Of a DNA stretch of 64,000 bases, positions 8,481 to 16,383 are shown one piece after another. The DNA is from Gemmatimonadota bacterium (GTDB lineage: Bacteria; JAAXHH01): the NCBI GenBank assembly GCA_026702745.1, contig JAPPBT010000025.1, forward strand, positions 62,001 to 126,000, in the 5' to 3' direction. The notes under the pieces are model-generated. The model ran no database searches and was not told where the DNA came from. It worked only from the letters and a program-made list of their open reading frames with translations. The stretch's first letter is position 1, and the number at the start of each line of letters is the position of its first letter. The translations under genes and the position numbers were made by a program.

Positions 8481-9266
8481 ATGTCCGTGATCACGCTGCT
8501 TACCGACTTCGGCCTCAGCGACGCCTTTGTGGGCACCATGAAGGGGGTCATCCTGGGGGTCTGCCCGGAGGCCCGGATCGTGGACCTGTCCCACGGGATC
8601 GCGCCCCAGAGGATCCAAGAAGGCGCCTTCGTCCTGCGCACCGCCTATTCGTACTTCCCGAACGGCACGGTGCACCTGGCGGTGGTCGACCCGGGTGTAG
8701 GCGGCGCGCGGCGGGCCCTGGTCGTGGAAACGCCCAAGTACCGGTTCGTGGGACCGGACAACGGCCTTTTCGCCCACGTGTACGCGAAGGAGACGGATCT
8801 CCGGGTCGTTTCAGTGACCGAGCCCCGTTTCATGCTGCCGGAAATCAGCAACACGTTCCACGGACGGGACGTCTTCGCGCCCGTGGCCGCCCATCTCGCC
8901 CTCGGCGCGCCCGTTTCGGACTTCGGACCCGAGATCGACGATTACGTTACCGGAACGGTCACCGAACCCGCGGTGCACGAAGGCGGGATCACCGGTCGCG
9001 TATTGCATATCGACCGGTATGGCAATATAATAACGGATATCGGCGATTCCCTCTTCCTGGAAAAGACCCGGGGGAAGCGATTCCGGATCCGGCTGGCCGA
9101 CCTGGCGCTGGACCGCGTCAGCATATCCTACGACGAAGCCGCCTCCGGCGCGTCCCTGGCGATCCTGGACAGCGCGGGACTGCTCGAGATCGCCGTCAAC
9201 GGCGGCAGCGCGGCCGAGACACTGGGCGCGTCGACCGGAGACCGCGTGGACGTGGAAGTGGAGTAG
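8481..9266 (+). CDS. SAM hydrolase (SAM hydroxide adenosyltransferase, DUF62 family)
   Basis: Member of the fluorinase/chlorinase fold family that cleaves S-adenosylmethionine with water to adenosine and methionine. At 261 residues it has typical length. The N-terminal ITLLTDFGLSDAFVGTMKG, the VVDPGVGG loop and the NTFHGRDVFAP segment supply the Asp-Arg-His triad used by the hydroxide-type enzymes. The C-terminal beta-barrel domain contains IDRYGNIITDI. Nothing suggests halogenase specificity. Its physiological role is unclear in general; here it sits directly after a SAM methyltransferase. Confidence 0.92.
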   Translation: MSVITLLTDFGLSDAFVGTMKGVILGVCPEARIVDLSHGIAPQRIQEGAFVLRTAYSYFPNGTVHLAVVDPGVGGARRALVVETPKYRFVGPDNGLFAHVYAKETDLRVVSVTEPRFMLPEISNTFHGRDVFAPVAAHLALGAPVSDFGPEIDDYVTGTVTEPAVHEGGITGRVLHIDRYGNIITDIGDSLFLEKTRGKRFRIRLADLALDRVSISYDEAASGASLAILDSAGLLEIAVNGGSAAETLGASTGDRVDVEVE

Positions 9267-9330
9267 GCAGTCAACTACGCTCGAAGACAGGCATCACCCG
9301 CAAGCCTAAACTGAAGACCGGAGACCGAAC

Positions 9331-11298
9331 ATGTCCGACCTGTATCAGCCCAATGAGACCTTTCGCAACAAGGCACACCTGAAGAGCCTGGAAGAATACC
9401 GGCGGGAATACGAGCGTTCCGTCGCCGACCCGGAGGCCTTCTGGGCCGAGAAGGCGGAATCGTTCCACTGGTTCAGGAAGTGGGACCGGATCCGATCCTA
9501 TAACTACGATATGCGGAAGGGTCCCGTGTCCATCAAGTGGTTTGAAGGCGGCAAGACGAACATCGTGCATAACTGCATCGACCGCCATCTCGAGACGCGC
9601 GGCGACCAGAAGGCCATCATCTGGGAAGGCAACGAGCCGGGCGAGGACGCGCACCTCACCTACCGGGAACTGCACGAGCAGGTCTGCAAGTTCGCCAACG
9701 TGCTCAAGTCGCGGGGCGTCGGGAAGGGCGACAGGGTATCGATCTACCTCCCCATGATCCCCGAACTGGCCGTCGCCATGCTGGCCTGTGCCCGGATCGG
9801 CGCGGTCCATTCCATCGTGTTCGGCGGGTTCTCGGCCGATTCGCTGTCGGACCGCATCGTGGATTCGACCTGCAAGACGGTCATCACCGCCAACGGGACC
9901 CATCGCGGCGACAAGCCGGTCTTCATGAAGCCGGTGGCGGACGAAGCCATGGCTTCGGCGGAAAAGGAGATGGGCGAGCCGGTCACTACCTGCATCGTGG
10001 TCGACCGGGTCAAGGACGATCCGGACTTTCAGTTTCCCATGCAGGAAGTACGGGACTTCTGGTGGCATGACCTGATGGCCGGGGCCGACGCCGACTGTCC
10101 GTGCGAGGAGATGGACGCCGAGGATCCCCTGTTCATTCTCTACACCTCCGGGTCCACGGGCAAGCCGAAGGGCGTGCAGCATACCGTGGGTGGATACATG
10201 GTCTATACCGGCGTCACCCACCGCTACGTCTTCGATTACCACGAGGGCGACATCTACTTCTGCGGCGCGGACATCGGTTGGGTCACGGGACATTCCTATA
10301 TCATCTACGGCCCCCTGGGCAACGGCGCCACGACGATCATGTTCGAGGGCATTCCGACCTACCCGGCGCCCGACCGGTGCTGGGAGATCATCGAGAAGTA
10401 CGGCGTCAACCAGTTCTACACGGCGCCGACCGCCATCCGGGCGCTGGCACGGGAAGGCGAAGACTGGCCGGCACGCCATCCTATGCCCACACTCCAGCTC
10501 CTGGGCACGGTGGGAGAACCGATCAATCCCGAGGCCTGGCGGTGGTACCACGTGAACGTGGGCAAGGAGCGGTGCCCGATCGTAGACACGTGGTGGCAGA
10601 CCGAGACCGGCGGGATCATGATCACCCCGCTTCCAGGCGCCATCCCTACCAAGCCGGGTTCCGCCACCCTGCCCTTCTTCGGCGTGAAGCCCGTGCTGCT
10701 GGACGGCGAGAGCGGAAGAGAACTCGAAGGCAACGGCATCATGGGCGTGCTGGCCATCCGGGAGCCCTGGCCCGGGCAGATGCGCACCGTTTACGGAGAC
10801 CACCAGCGGTTCGAGGAAACCTACTTTCAGCAGTACAAGGGGTATTACTTTACCGGGGACGGCTGCCGAAGGGACGAGGACGGATACTACTGGATCACGG
10901 GCCGGGTGGACGACGTCATCAACGTCTCCGGCCACCGGATGGGCACGGCCGAGGTGGAAAGCGCCCTGGTGGCCCACGGCTCGGTGGCCGAAGCGGCCGT
11001 GGTTGGGTTCCCCCACGAGATCAAGGGGCAGGGGATATACGCCTACGTGACGCTGAACGTGGGTGAGGAATACACGGAAGACTTGCGCGGCGACCTGAAG
11101 AAGCAGGTGCGCTCGATCATCGGTCCCATCGCCACGCCCGACGTGATCCACTGGGCGCCGGCCCTGCCCAAGACGCGTTCCGGCAAGATCATGCGCCGCA
11201 TCCTGCGGAAGATCGCCACCAACGAGCTGGACCAGATCGGCGATACGACCACGCTGGCGGACCCGGCCGTGGTGGACCAGTTGATCGAAAACAGGTAG
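9331..11298 (+). CDS. acs: acetyl-CoA synthetase
   Basis: AMP-forming acetate-CoA ligase, 655 residues, full length. The P-loop-like [19 protein letters not shown] (about residue 271) binds ATP phosphates. WWQTETGG contributes to substrate binding. [20 protein letters not shown] is the hinge, and [13 protein letters not shown] carries the catalytic Lys, normally regulated by acetylation. It activates acetate for central metabolism. No regulator lies next to it. The family could include propionyl-CoA synthetases, but the motifs fit Acs best. Confidence 0.96.
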   Translation: MSDLYQPNETFRNKAHLKSLEEYRREYERSVADPEAFWAEKAESFHWFRKWDRIRSYNYDMRKGPVSIKWFEGGKTNIVHNCIDRHLETRGDQKAIIWEGNEPGEDAHLTYRELHEQVCKFANVLKSRGVGKGDRVSIYLPMIPELAVAMLACARIGAVHSIVFGGFSADSLSDRIVDSTCKTVITANGTHRGDKPVFMKPVADEAMASAEKEMGEPVTTCIVVDRVKDDPDFQFPMQEVRDFWWHDLMAGADADCPCEEMDAEDPLFILYTSGSTGKPKGVQHTVGGYMVYTGVTHRYVFDYHEGDIYFCGADIGWVTGHSYIIYGPLGNGATTIMFEGIPTYPAPDRCWEIIEKYGVNQFYTAPTAIRALAREGEDWPARHPMPTLQLLGTVGEPINPEAWRWYHVNVGKERCPIVDTWWQTETGGIMITPLPGAIPTKPGSATLPFFGVKPVLLDGESGRELEGNGIMGVLAIREPWPGQMRTVYGDHQRFEETYFQQYKGYYFTGDGCRRDEDGYYWITGRVDDVINVSGHRMGTAEVESALVAHGSVAEAAVVGFPHEIKGQGIYAYVTLNVGEEYTEDLRGDLKKQVRSIIGPIATPDVIHWAPALPKTRSGKIMRRILRKIATNELDQIGDTTTLADPAVVDQLIENR

Positions 11299-11314
11299 GT
11301 CAGGATATCCAGAC

Positions 11315-11343
11315 GTATCAATCCCGGACGCTAGAATTGATAC
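11315..11343. terminator. inverted repeat between convergent acs and outer-membrane gene
   Basis: An 8 bp inverted repeat (GTATCAAT ... ATTGATAC) with a 13-base loop spans the 3' end of the minus-strand outer-membrane gene and lies 16 bases after acs. It could be a weak bidirectional terminator. It has no strong GC stem and no T-run. Confidence 0.25.
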
Positions 11344-12383
11344 CTGATCGCTACGTTGATCCCGAATAGTTCGGTATCATCCGTGGATTGCTGGTATTCC
11401 ACCGGTGCGCTGCCGTCAACGCGCAGGTTGGACTCGTGGCTACGCAGACGCTCATAGGAATCGCTGTCGTGGAATGAGCTGAAGTTGGTCCAGCGTCCCC
11501 TGACATCCAGTGAAACCGCATCGGTCAGCGCGCGATTCACCCCCAACAGAACCTGGAATCCCAACAGCGTATCATTCAACTCGGTCTGTGCGCTTGTAGT
11601 CGTTCCCGCCAGTCTGGATTGAATCGCTTCGGTGTCGTCTTCGCTGAACTTGCCTTCGACCGACGTGATATGGGCAGGATTGAGATTCCGCGCCCAAAGC
11701 GCGCCAAAGTCCATGTCTGCGAACCCACCACCGATCCCGAGGCCTATGTATGGGGTGAAGCGACTGCGATTCGGAAAGTCGAAGTAGAAGTTGCCAAACA
11801 GATTGTGCGAGGTGATGCTGCCGACCCGGAGTTCAGCCCGTTGAAGCTCAGCGGCAAGTTTGTCCGCAATTGAGCCGCCTCCGCCGAGCACCGGGTCAGT
11901 CTGATCGTATTCCGAATCCCGATAGAAGTACTCGACTTCAAGACGGAGTCGGTTTCGCAGGCGATAGCCTACGACAGCGTTCGCCAGTATCCCGGCGGCA
12001 CCGTCAAAGCGGTTGTTCCAGCTATCCCCCCGGTTTCCGAGGTTGCAGAAGTCGTACTGTGTGGCGTTTGGATTGATGAACTCGTCGCATCCGCTGCCCA
12101 TGCTGTGATCGTTGTCCTTTCCAGCCAGATTTACCGCCGGGGCGAAATTTGCGCCCAGACCGCTGCCGAGATAGAAGCCCGGCGCCTCCTGAGCCCAGCT
12201 CGGCGTAGTGGTGCAGGCTGCCAGAATGACAAGGGCAGCGACAAAGAGGCGATATACGGGACAGTCGCTTTTCCAGACAGTATTCGTCTGCGAAGAGAGG
12301 TCCTGATCGCTGTTGCTTGTCCGGGCGTAGCCGTTCTGGCGTCTTGGGAGAAGAGTGTGCGCCGTCATCTTCCGGGTTGTCAT
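11331..12383 (-). CDS. predicted outer-membrane beta-barrel protein
   Basis: 350 residues from the ATG at 12383 (another at 12368). A hydrophobic export segment FVAALVILAACTTTPSWA lies at about 47-64, with likely cleavage before QEAPG. The mature part alternates short amphipathic strands and ends in ...NVAIRYQF, the terminal Phe recognised by the BAM machinery. GLGIGGGFADM and the loops resemble OmpW/porin-like small barrels. Two oddities: about 45 residues precede the hydrophobic core, which is long for a signal peptide, and LAAC could also be read as a lipobox. GC content looks lower than in the neighbours. The function is unknown. Confidence 0.65.
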   Translation of the reverse strand: MTTRKMTAHTLLPRRQNGYARTSNSDQDLSSQTNTVWKSDCPVYRLFVAALVILAACTTTPSWAQEAPGFYLGSGLGANFAPAVNLAGKDNDHSMGSGCDEFINPNATQYDFCNLGNRGDSWNNRFDGAAGILANAVVGYRLRNRLRLEVEYFYRDSEYDQTDPVLGGGGSIADKLAAELQRAELRVGSITSHNLFGNFYFDFPNRSRFTPYIGLGIGGGFADMDFGALWARNLNPAHITSVEGKFSEDDTEAIQSRLAGTTTSAQTELNDTLLGFQVLLGVNRALTDAVSLDVRGRWTNFSSFHDSDSYERLRSHESNLRVDGSAPVEYQQSTDDTELFGINVAIRYQF

Positions 12384-12495
12384 AGATGGTCGCAGGTTAC
12401 ACGCTCCCGCAAGAAACCTGCACAACAGGACTGTTTCGAGCAGGATTGGGCTTTGAGCGTGCCGGTGTACCTTATGAACGGGAACTACTTAACAA

Positions 12496-12524
12496 ATTTA
12501 AGCTCTCCACCCAGGAGGTTTCAA
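12496..12524 (-). promoter_or_regulatory. candidate promoter for the outer-membrane protein gene
   Basis: Minus-strand TTGAAA (12519-12524), a 17-base spacer and TTAAAT (12496-12501) lie in an AT-richer gap about 110 bases upstream of the likely start. The position fits the outer-membrane gene. Both boxes deviate from consensus. Confidence 0.35.
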
Positions 12525-12614
12525 GGAAAAAGAGTCGGTGTATCTTATCCTTACCATTTATATATGTAATCTCACCGCTGCCGTTTCGGCTTTGCACTCC
12601 GGGACACCCGCCGC

Positions 12615-13433
12615 TCAGCTCCGGCCGCCGCAGGCCGTGACGGTCTGGCCGGTCACGAAGCTTGAGTCTTCCGAAAGCAGGAACCGGATCACCGAGGCCA
12701 TTTCCCCGGGCTGGGCTATTCGGCCCATGGGCGTGGAAGCAATGAGCCGGTCGATCATGCCCGGGTTGCCCGATCCGGCCAGGTCGGTATCGGTCAGCCC
12801 CGGCGCCACGCAGTTCACGCGGACGTTATGGGGCGCGAAGGCCTCTGCGCAGTGCCGCGTGAGGGAGATGACCGCCGCCTTGGTCGTGGCGTAGTGGATC
12901 ATGTCCTTCTTCAGGATGATGCCGGCGAGCGATGCCACGTTGACGATGCGGCCGAATCCGCGTTCGATCATTTCGTCCTTCACCGCCCAGGTCGCGAGGA
13001 ACACCCCGTCCACGTTCACCTCGAACATGCGTTTCCAGTCCGCGAAGGCGAGTTCCGAATGGGGCTGGTTCTTCGCGATCCCCGCGTTATTGACCAGCAG
13101 GTCTACGGGTCCCAGGCGCGCCCGTACTTCCGCGGCCATCCGGTTCACGTCGGCCTCCGATGATACGTCGGCCTGTACGATCATGCCTTCCGTGCCGGCC
13201 TCCTCTACCATGGCGAGGGACGCTCTTGCCGCTTCCTCGTTGCGCGCGTAGTTGATCGCCACCCGGGCGCCCTGTTCCGCCAGCATGCGGCACGTGGACC
13301 TTCCGATCCCCCGGGAACCGCCGGTCACCAGGGCGGTGCGTCCCGAGAATTCCGCGGACCGATTGACCCGTTCGGACCGTCCTGATAGCCCGGATTGATC
13401 GGACCCTGCGGACTCTGTCGATGAATCAGCCAT
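12615..13433 (-). CDS. short-chain dehydrogenase/reductase (FabG-like)
   Basis: 272 residues. After a Ser-rich, probably disordered 30-residue N-terminus, the Rossmann NAD(P) motif TGGSRGIG appears, then NNAG, the catalytic Ser (NVASLAG) and YATTK with Tyr and Lys. The closest general type is 3-oxoacyl-ACP reductase, but genomic context suggests a catabolic alcohol/ketone oxidoreductase. The ATG at 13433 overlaps the PhyH stop as TGATG, so it is translationally coupled. The longer frame back to 13499 would read through the PhyH 3' end and is rejected. Confidence 0.88.
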   Translation of the reverse strand: MADSSTESAGSDQSGLSGRSERVNRSAEFSGRTALVTGGSRGIGRSTCRMLAEQGARVAINYARNEEAARASLAMVEEAGTEGMIVQADVSSEADVNRMAAEVRARLGPVDLLVNNAGIAKNQPHSELAFADWKRMFEVNVDGVFLATWAVKDEMIERGFGRIVNVASLAGIILKKDMIHYATTKAAVISLTRHCAEAFAPHNVRVNCVAPGLTDTDLAGSGNPGMIDRLIASTPMGRIAQPGEMASVIRFLLSEDSSFVTGQTVTACGGRS

Positions 13434-14269
13434 CAGCCGTACGCTCCTTTGCTGTGGCGTCCCAGCATGCGCTGCAGGCGGGGCGACGCCTCGGCCCAAA
13501 CGTGATCGGGCATGCGGTAGTCGATGAAGGGGTAGTATTTCTGAGCGATGAACCGCTTGCTGTACGTGACGCCGGCCATCAGCCTGGTGCGGTCCGACGC
13601 GTTCGGCGCTCCGCGGTGCCAGATCTGGTTGTTGAACATGTAGGCGTCGCCCTTCCGGACGAGGAAGGAGTGAGGTCCCTGTCCGTCGAATGTGGGCCGG
13701 TCCTGCTCATGGGGCAGGTGCGGCTGGCGTCCCGCTAAATGGCTGCCGGGAACGACCTGCGTGGGACCGTAACGCACCTCCTCCACATCGGTCAGCGGCG
13801 TGAAAATCTGCAGGACGAAACAGGGCGGAGGCACGGCGGAGTCGTGGCGCGGTACGCCGTCCGGCAGGGGGAAATGGACCAGGTCGTCCAGGTGCCATCC
13901 TCCGGGACCGTCCTCGACCGCCTTTGGATTGGGCGGCGTGTAAAGCGCGTTCTGTGACATGCAGTGGCAGTCGTCGCCGAGAATGGCCTCTGCCAGGCTC
14001 GCGAACGGTTCTCGCACGATGAGGTCGCGGAAAGCATAGGAATACTCGAACATGCGCATCAGGCTGGTACCGCGGATCTGGTCCCGCGCCGGTTCGTGCA
14101 TGCGGGGATCGTCCCACTTACGCTGCATGTCCGCCCGCAGGGTCTCCACCTCTTCGTCTTCCATCAACCGGCCGAAGGCGTAGTAGCCGTCCCGCTGTAA
14201 GCAACTGCGGATTTGATCGGTCTCTTCGTCGGTGAACCGTTCGCCGGTCTGGATGGCGCTCAGTGCCAT
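13433..14269 (-). CDS. phytanoyl-CoA dioxygenase (PhyH) family protein
   Basis: Non-haem Fe(II)/2-oxoglutarate oxygenase, 278 residues. The iron ligands are visible as HLD (GGWHLDDLVHFPLP, about residue 124) and the distal His in NQIWHRGAPN (about 214). The 2OG-binding Arg lies in SDRTRLMAGVTY. Family members hydroxylate many small molecules. Large PhyH expansions are known in marine Latescibacterota and related heterotrophs, where substrates are mostly undefined. It is coupled to the downstream SDR, which could oxidise the hydroxylated product. The substrate is not predictable. Confidence 0.9.
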   Translation of the reverse strand: MALSAIQTGERFTDEETDQIRSCLQRDGYYAFGRLMEDEEVETLRADMQRKWDDPRMHEPARDQIRGTSLMRMFEYSYAFRDLIVREPFASLAEAILGDDCHCMSQNALYTPPNPKAVEDGPGGWHLDDLVHFPLPDGVPRHDSAVPPPCFVLQIFTPLTDVEEVRYGPTQVVPGSHLAGRQPHLPHEQDRPTFDGQGPHSFLVRKGDAYMFNNQIWHRGAPNASDRTRLMAGVTYSKRFIAQKYYPFIDYRMPDHVWAEASPRLQRMLGRHSKGAYG

Positions 14270-14363
14270 GGCTACTCCTGGTTTTTGTTACGGGGAGCAA
14301 GAATCGCGGACGATTTTCGGGCGCGCGACGGTAACACTTCGGACGTACGGTCCGGTTCCCGAC

Positions 14364-15416
14364 CTACAGTCTGACCTTGGCCAGGTAGATGTTCGCCGGA
14401 TAGAGAAAGTGCTTCTCGCCCGTTTCCACCTCGTGCTGCGAGTAGTAGCTCAGCAGCAGGGCGCCGTCTTCATGCTGCACCGCGCCGACGTAGGACGTAT
14501 CGCCGCCCGAGGGCAGGTCCAGCATGTGGACGACGCCGTCCTCTTCCACCCGCCAGATGCTTGTGCGCCGTTCGACGATCCGCCCGGGGTCATCGGCATC
14601 GCCCGCCTCGCCTGGTCCGCCTCGCCCGCCTCGACCGCCTGGTCTGCCCGCTCCGCCTCGACCGCCTGGCTCGCGCATGTGCTGCCGTCCGATGACGTAT
14701 TCCCGTCCGCCGGCCACCACGAGCCGGGGCGCAGGGATCACGTACCCCATGTCCTGGAGCCGCCAGTCCGTGTACGGAGGTTCCGCGGAGGCCAGGGTGA
14801 ATCGCTTTTCGTCGCCGCCGCGGATGGCGATTCGCATGGTACCGGTGTCGGTGATGCGAAAGGTGGCTTCACTGCCGTTTCGCGTGACCACGGACACCCA
14901 TTCCCAGTCCAGCCCGTCCGCAGACTGCAACAGGTGTAGCTCTGTCGGTTTTCGGTTCCATTCCGCCGGTTCGTTTCCATAGGCGAGCCCGTAGAACCGG
15001 TTGTTTCCTCGCCCGATGCCCCAGAGCCAGTACCCGTCCCGGTACACCTGCCGGGGTTCCGTCCAAGCCTCGCCGTCTTCGCTGAATGAACAAACGGACC
15101 GTATGAGGCGCGGCCCCTCATCGCCGTGCTGCACCGGGTCAGGGCGGGTGACGTTTCCGGCGTATAAGAACAGTCGGTCTTCGGTCGCGACCATATGGGG
15201 GTCCCGGTCATCGCCTGTGGTGTTGACCGGCACGCCCGCCCGATGCCAGTCCACCAGGTCGTCGCTGGCGATAACTACTGCCTTCCCGTCGGGACTCACG
15301 TGGGAAAGGCCGTTGCGGAAGCAGATGTAGTACCGGCCCTTGAAGAACTGGAAATCCGTAAAGGCGTTGTGCCAGCCGTCTTCGTAGATGCGCCGGACCC
15401 ATTCGATTTTCGCCAT
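14364..15416 (-). CDS. sialidase/glycosidase-like beta-propeller protein
   Basis: 350 residues with repeated propeller-type blades (for example FFKGRYYICFRNGLSH, RLFLYAGNVT, CSFSEDGEAWTEPRQV and LLQSADGLDWEW). The S-x-D-G-x-x-W style Asp-box repeats are typical of exo-sialidase and GH43/GH33-like folds. No signal peptide is visible. Residues about 245-277 form a Gly/Arg/Pro-rich low-complexity insert between two blades, encoded by GC-rich repeats. The enzymatic activity is not certain; it could be a carbohydrate-binding or hydrolytic propeller. It lies 94 bases upstream of the PhyH gene on the same strand. Confidence 0.65.
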   Translation of the reverse strand: MAKIEWVRRIYEDGWHNAFTDFQFFKGRYYICFRNGLSHVSPDGKAVVIASDDLVDWHRAGVPVNTTGDDRDPHMVATEDRLFLYAGNVTRPDPVQHGDEGPRLIRSVCSFSEDGEAWTEPRQVYRDGYWLWGIGRGNNRFYGLAYGNEPAEWNRKPTELHLLQSADGLDWEWVSVVTRNGSEATFRITDTGTMRIAIRGGDEKRFTLASAEPPYTDWRLQDMGYVIPAPRLVVAGGREYVIGRQHMREPGGRGGAGRPGGRGGRGGPGEAGDADDPGRIVERRTSIWRVEEDGVVHMLDLPSGGDTSYVGAVQHEDGALLLSYYSQHEVETGEKHFLYPANIYLAKVRL

Positions 15417-15648
15417 GATTCCCGTGTCTCGATGCTAGCTGTATCCGGTCGGAGCGATGGCCTGTTCGATGGCTATTATACTGTGGGGTTTCGGGGGGTG
15501 CAAGAAGGAATGACGGGCCCGTCGGCGCCCCTGGCATCGCATGGACCAACCACGTGTAAGCACGCAGCGCGATGGCCGGAAAACGAGGTGTTTCCGGGAA
15601 GCCAGGCCACGATCGATTGCAGATTGGATTGGGGAGTTGGAAGTTGCA

Positions 15649-15720
15649 AGGCGGCAGCCGGATTCGAACCGGCGATCGAGGATTTGCAGTCCCGTGCCTT
15701 AGCCACTTGGCTATGCCGCC
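15649..15720 (-). tRNA. tRNA-Cys (GCA)
   Basis: The minus strand folds as a complete tRNA: 7 bp acceptor GGCGGCA/TGCCGCC, D arm GCC..GGC, anticodon loop CTGCAAA with anticodon GCA, and a perfect T arm GCCGG-TTCGAAT-CCGGC. The 3' CCA is not encoded. The first anticodon-stem pair is a C-C mismatch. It lies ten bases downstream of tRNA-Gly and is probably co-transcribed. Confidence 0.95.
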
Positions 15721-15729
15721 ACGTCCGAA

Positions 15730-15801
15730 GGCGGGAGACGGGGCTTGAACCCGCGACCCTCACCTTGGCAAGGTGATGCTCTACCGCTGAGCTACTCCCG
15801 C
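15730..15801 (-). tRNA. tRNA-Gly (GCC)
   Basis: The minus strand folds as a tRNA: acceptor GCGGGAG/CTCCCGC, D arm GCTC..GAGC, 5 bp anticodon stem with loop TTGCCAA (anticodon GCC), and T arm GCGGG-TTCAAGC-CCCGT. CCA is not encoded. It is first in a two-tRNA unit behind a strong promoter. Confidence 0.95.
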
Positions 15802-15847
15802 TGATAACACGCAAACCTTCGAAAACCGTACTGCAAACTTCCCCGGA

Positions 15848-15876
15848 AATATCTTGATCCGGTCGCCCGGTGTCAA
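15848..15876 (-). promoter_or_regulatory. promoter of the tRNA-Gly/tRNA-Cys unit
   Basis: Minus-strand TTGACA (15871-15876), a 17-base spacer and GATATT (15848-15853). The start point falls about 40 bases before tRNA-Gly. The sequence just upstream of the -35 is AAAACAC, the same as at the sigma-factor promoter. Confidence 0.65.
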
Positions 15877-16055
15877 GTGTTTTGTTCCCCCGTATCGGGA
15901 CATCGGGACTTGACCCGTGAAGGCAACCGATATATGTTACGACTCATTAAAGCGTCCTGTAACAGCGACGTGCGAGTCGGAGTCCGATCCGCGGCTTCTA
16001 AGGGACTTTCCAGGACCGGCGAGCTACAGTGGATCGTCTTGCCTTCGTGTGCGCC

Positions 16056-16325
16056 ATGGACAGTACGACCCTATTGCAGGAATTCGAAGACCTGGCGGAA
16101 CGGATGTCGATCCGGGTCCGCTACGGCAAGCTGGACGGCGACGGCGGGCTGTGCCGGTACCGTGGCAGGTACCATATCGTCATCAACAAGCGGCTCGATA
16201 CCGACGGCCGGATCAACCTCCTCGGCCGCGCCTTCTCCGAATTTCCCCTGGAAAACGTATTCCTGATTCCCGCGGTCCGGGATGCGATAGACCGCAACCG
16301 GTCCGGGCCTGAGTTCCGGGCCTGA
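16056..16325 (+). CDS. small conserved-type hypothetical protein
   Basis: 89 residues from the ATG at 16056 (MDSTTLLQEFEDLAERM); a GTG at 16029 would add nine. It reads as a soluble alpha/beta protein: an N-terminal helix, a strand with RVRYGKL, GGLCRYRGRYHIVINKRL and a C-terminal ENVFLIPAVRDAI. I recall small proteins of this pattern in Gemmatimonadota/FCB genomes, but no function is known to me. It has no clear Shine-Dalgarno sequence. It converges with the penicillin-binding protein gene, 58 bases away. Confidence 0.6.
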   Translation: MDSTTLLQEFEDLAERMSIRVRYGKLDGDGGLCRYRGRYHIVINKRLDTDGRINLLGRAFSEFPLENVFLIPAVRDAIDRNRSGPEFRA

Positions 16326-16383
16326 GCACCCGCACGGGAATTGACCTCCCGCGTAGACCCACGAACATCGAACGCCAGCCCTG

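Noticed and set aside
8481-9266. Fluorinase or chlorinase rather than SAM hydrolase
   Set aside because: The Asp-Arg-His pattern of the hydroxide-type enzymes is present and no halogenase-specific loop is recognisable.
9271-11151. 626-codon minus-strand ORF opposite acs
   Set aside because: Shadow of acetyl-CoA synthetase; low-complexity His/Arg/Gly content and no family features.
12105-12569. 154-codon plus-strand ORF over the outer-membrane gene 5' region
   Set aside because: Overlaps a gene with signal peptide and beta-barrel features on the other strand and shows no family pattern.
15476-15814. 112-codon minus-strand ORF with a SSAVEHHL... start
   Set aside because: It covers both tRNA genes; such reading frames across tRNA pairs are well-known artefacts.
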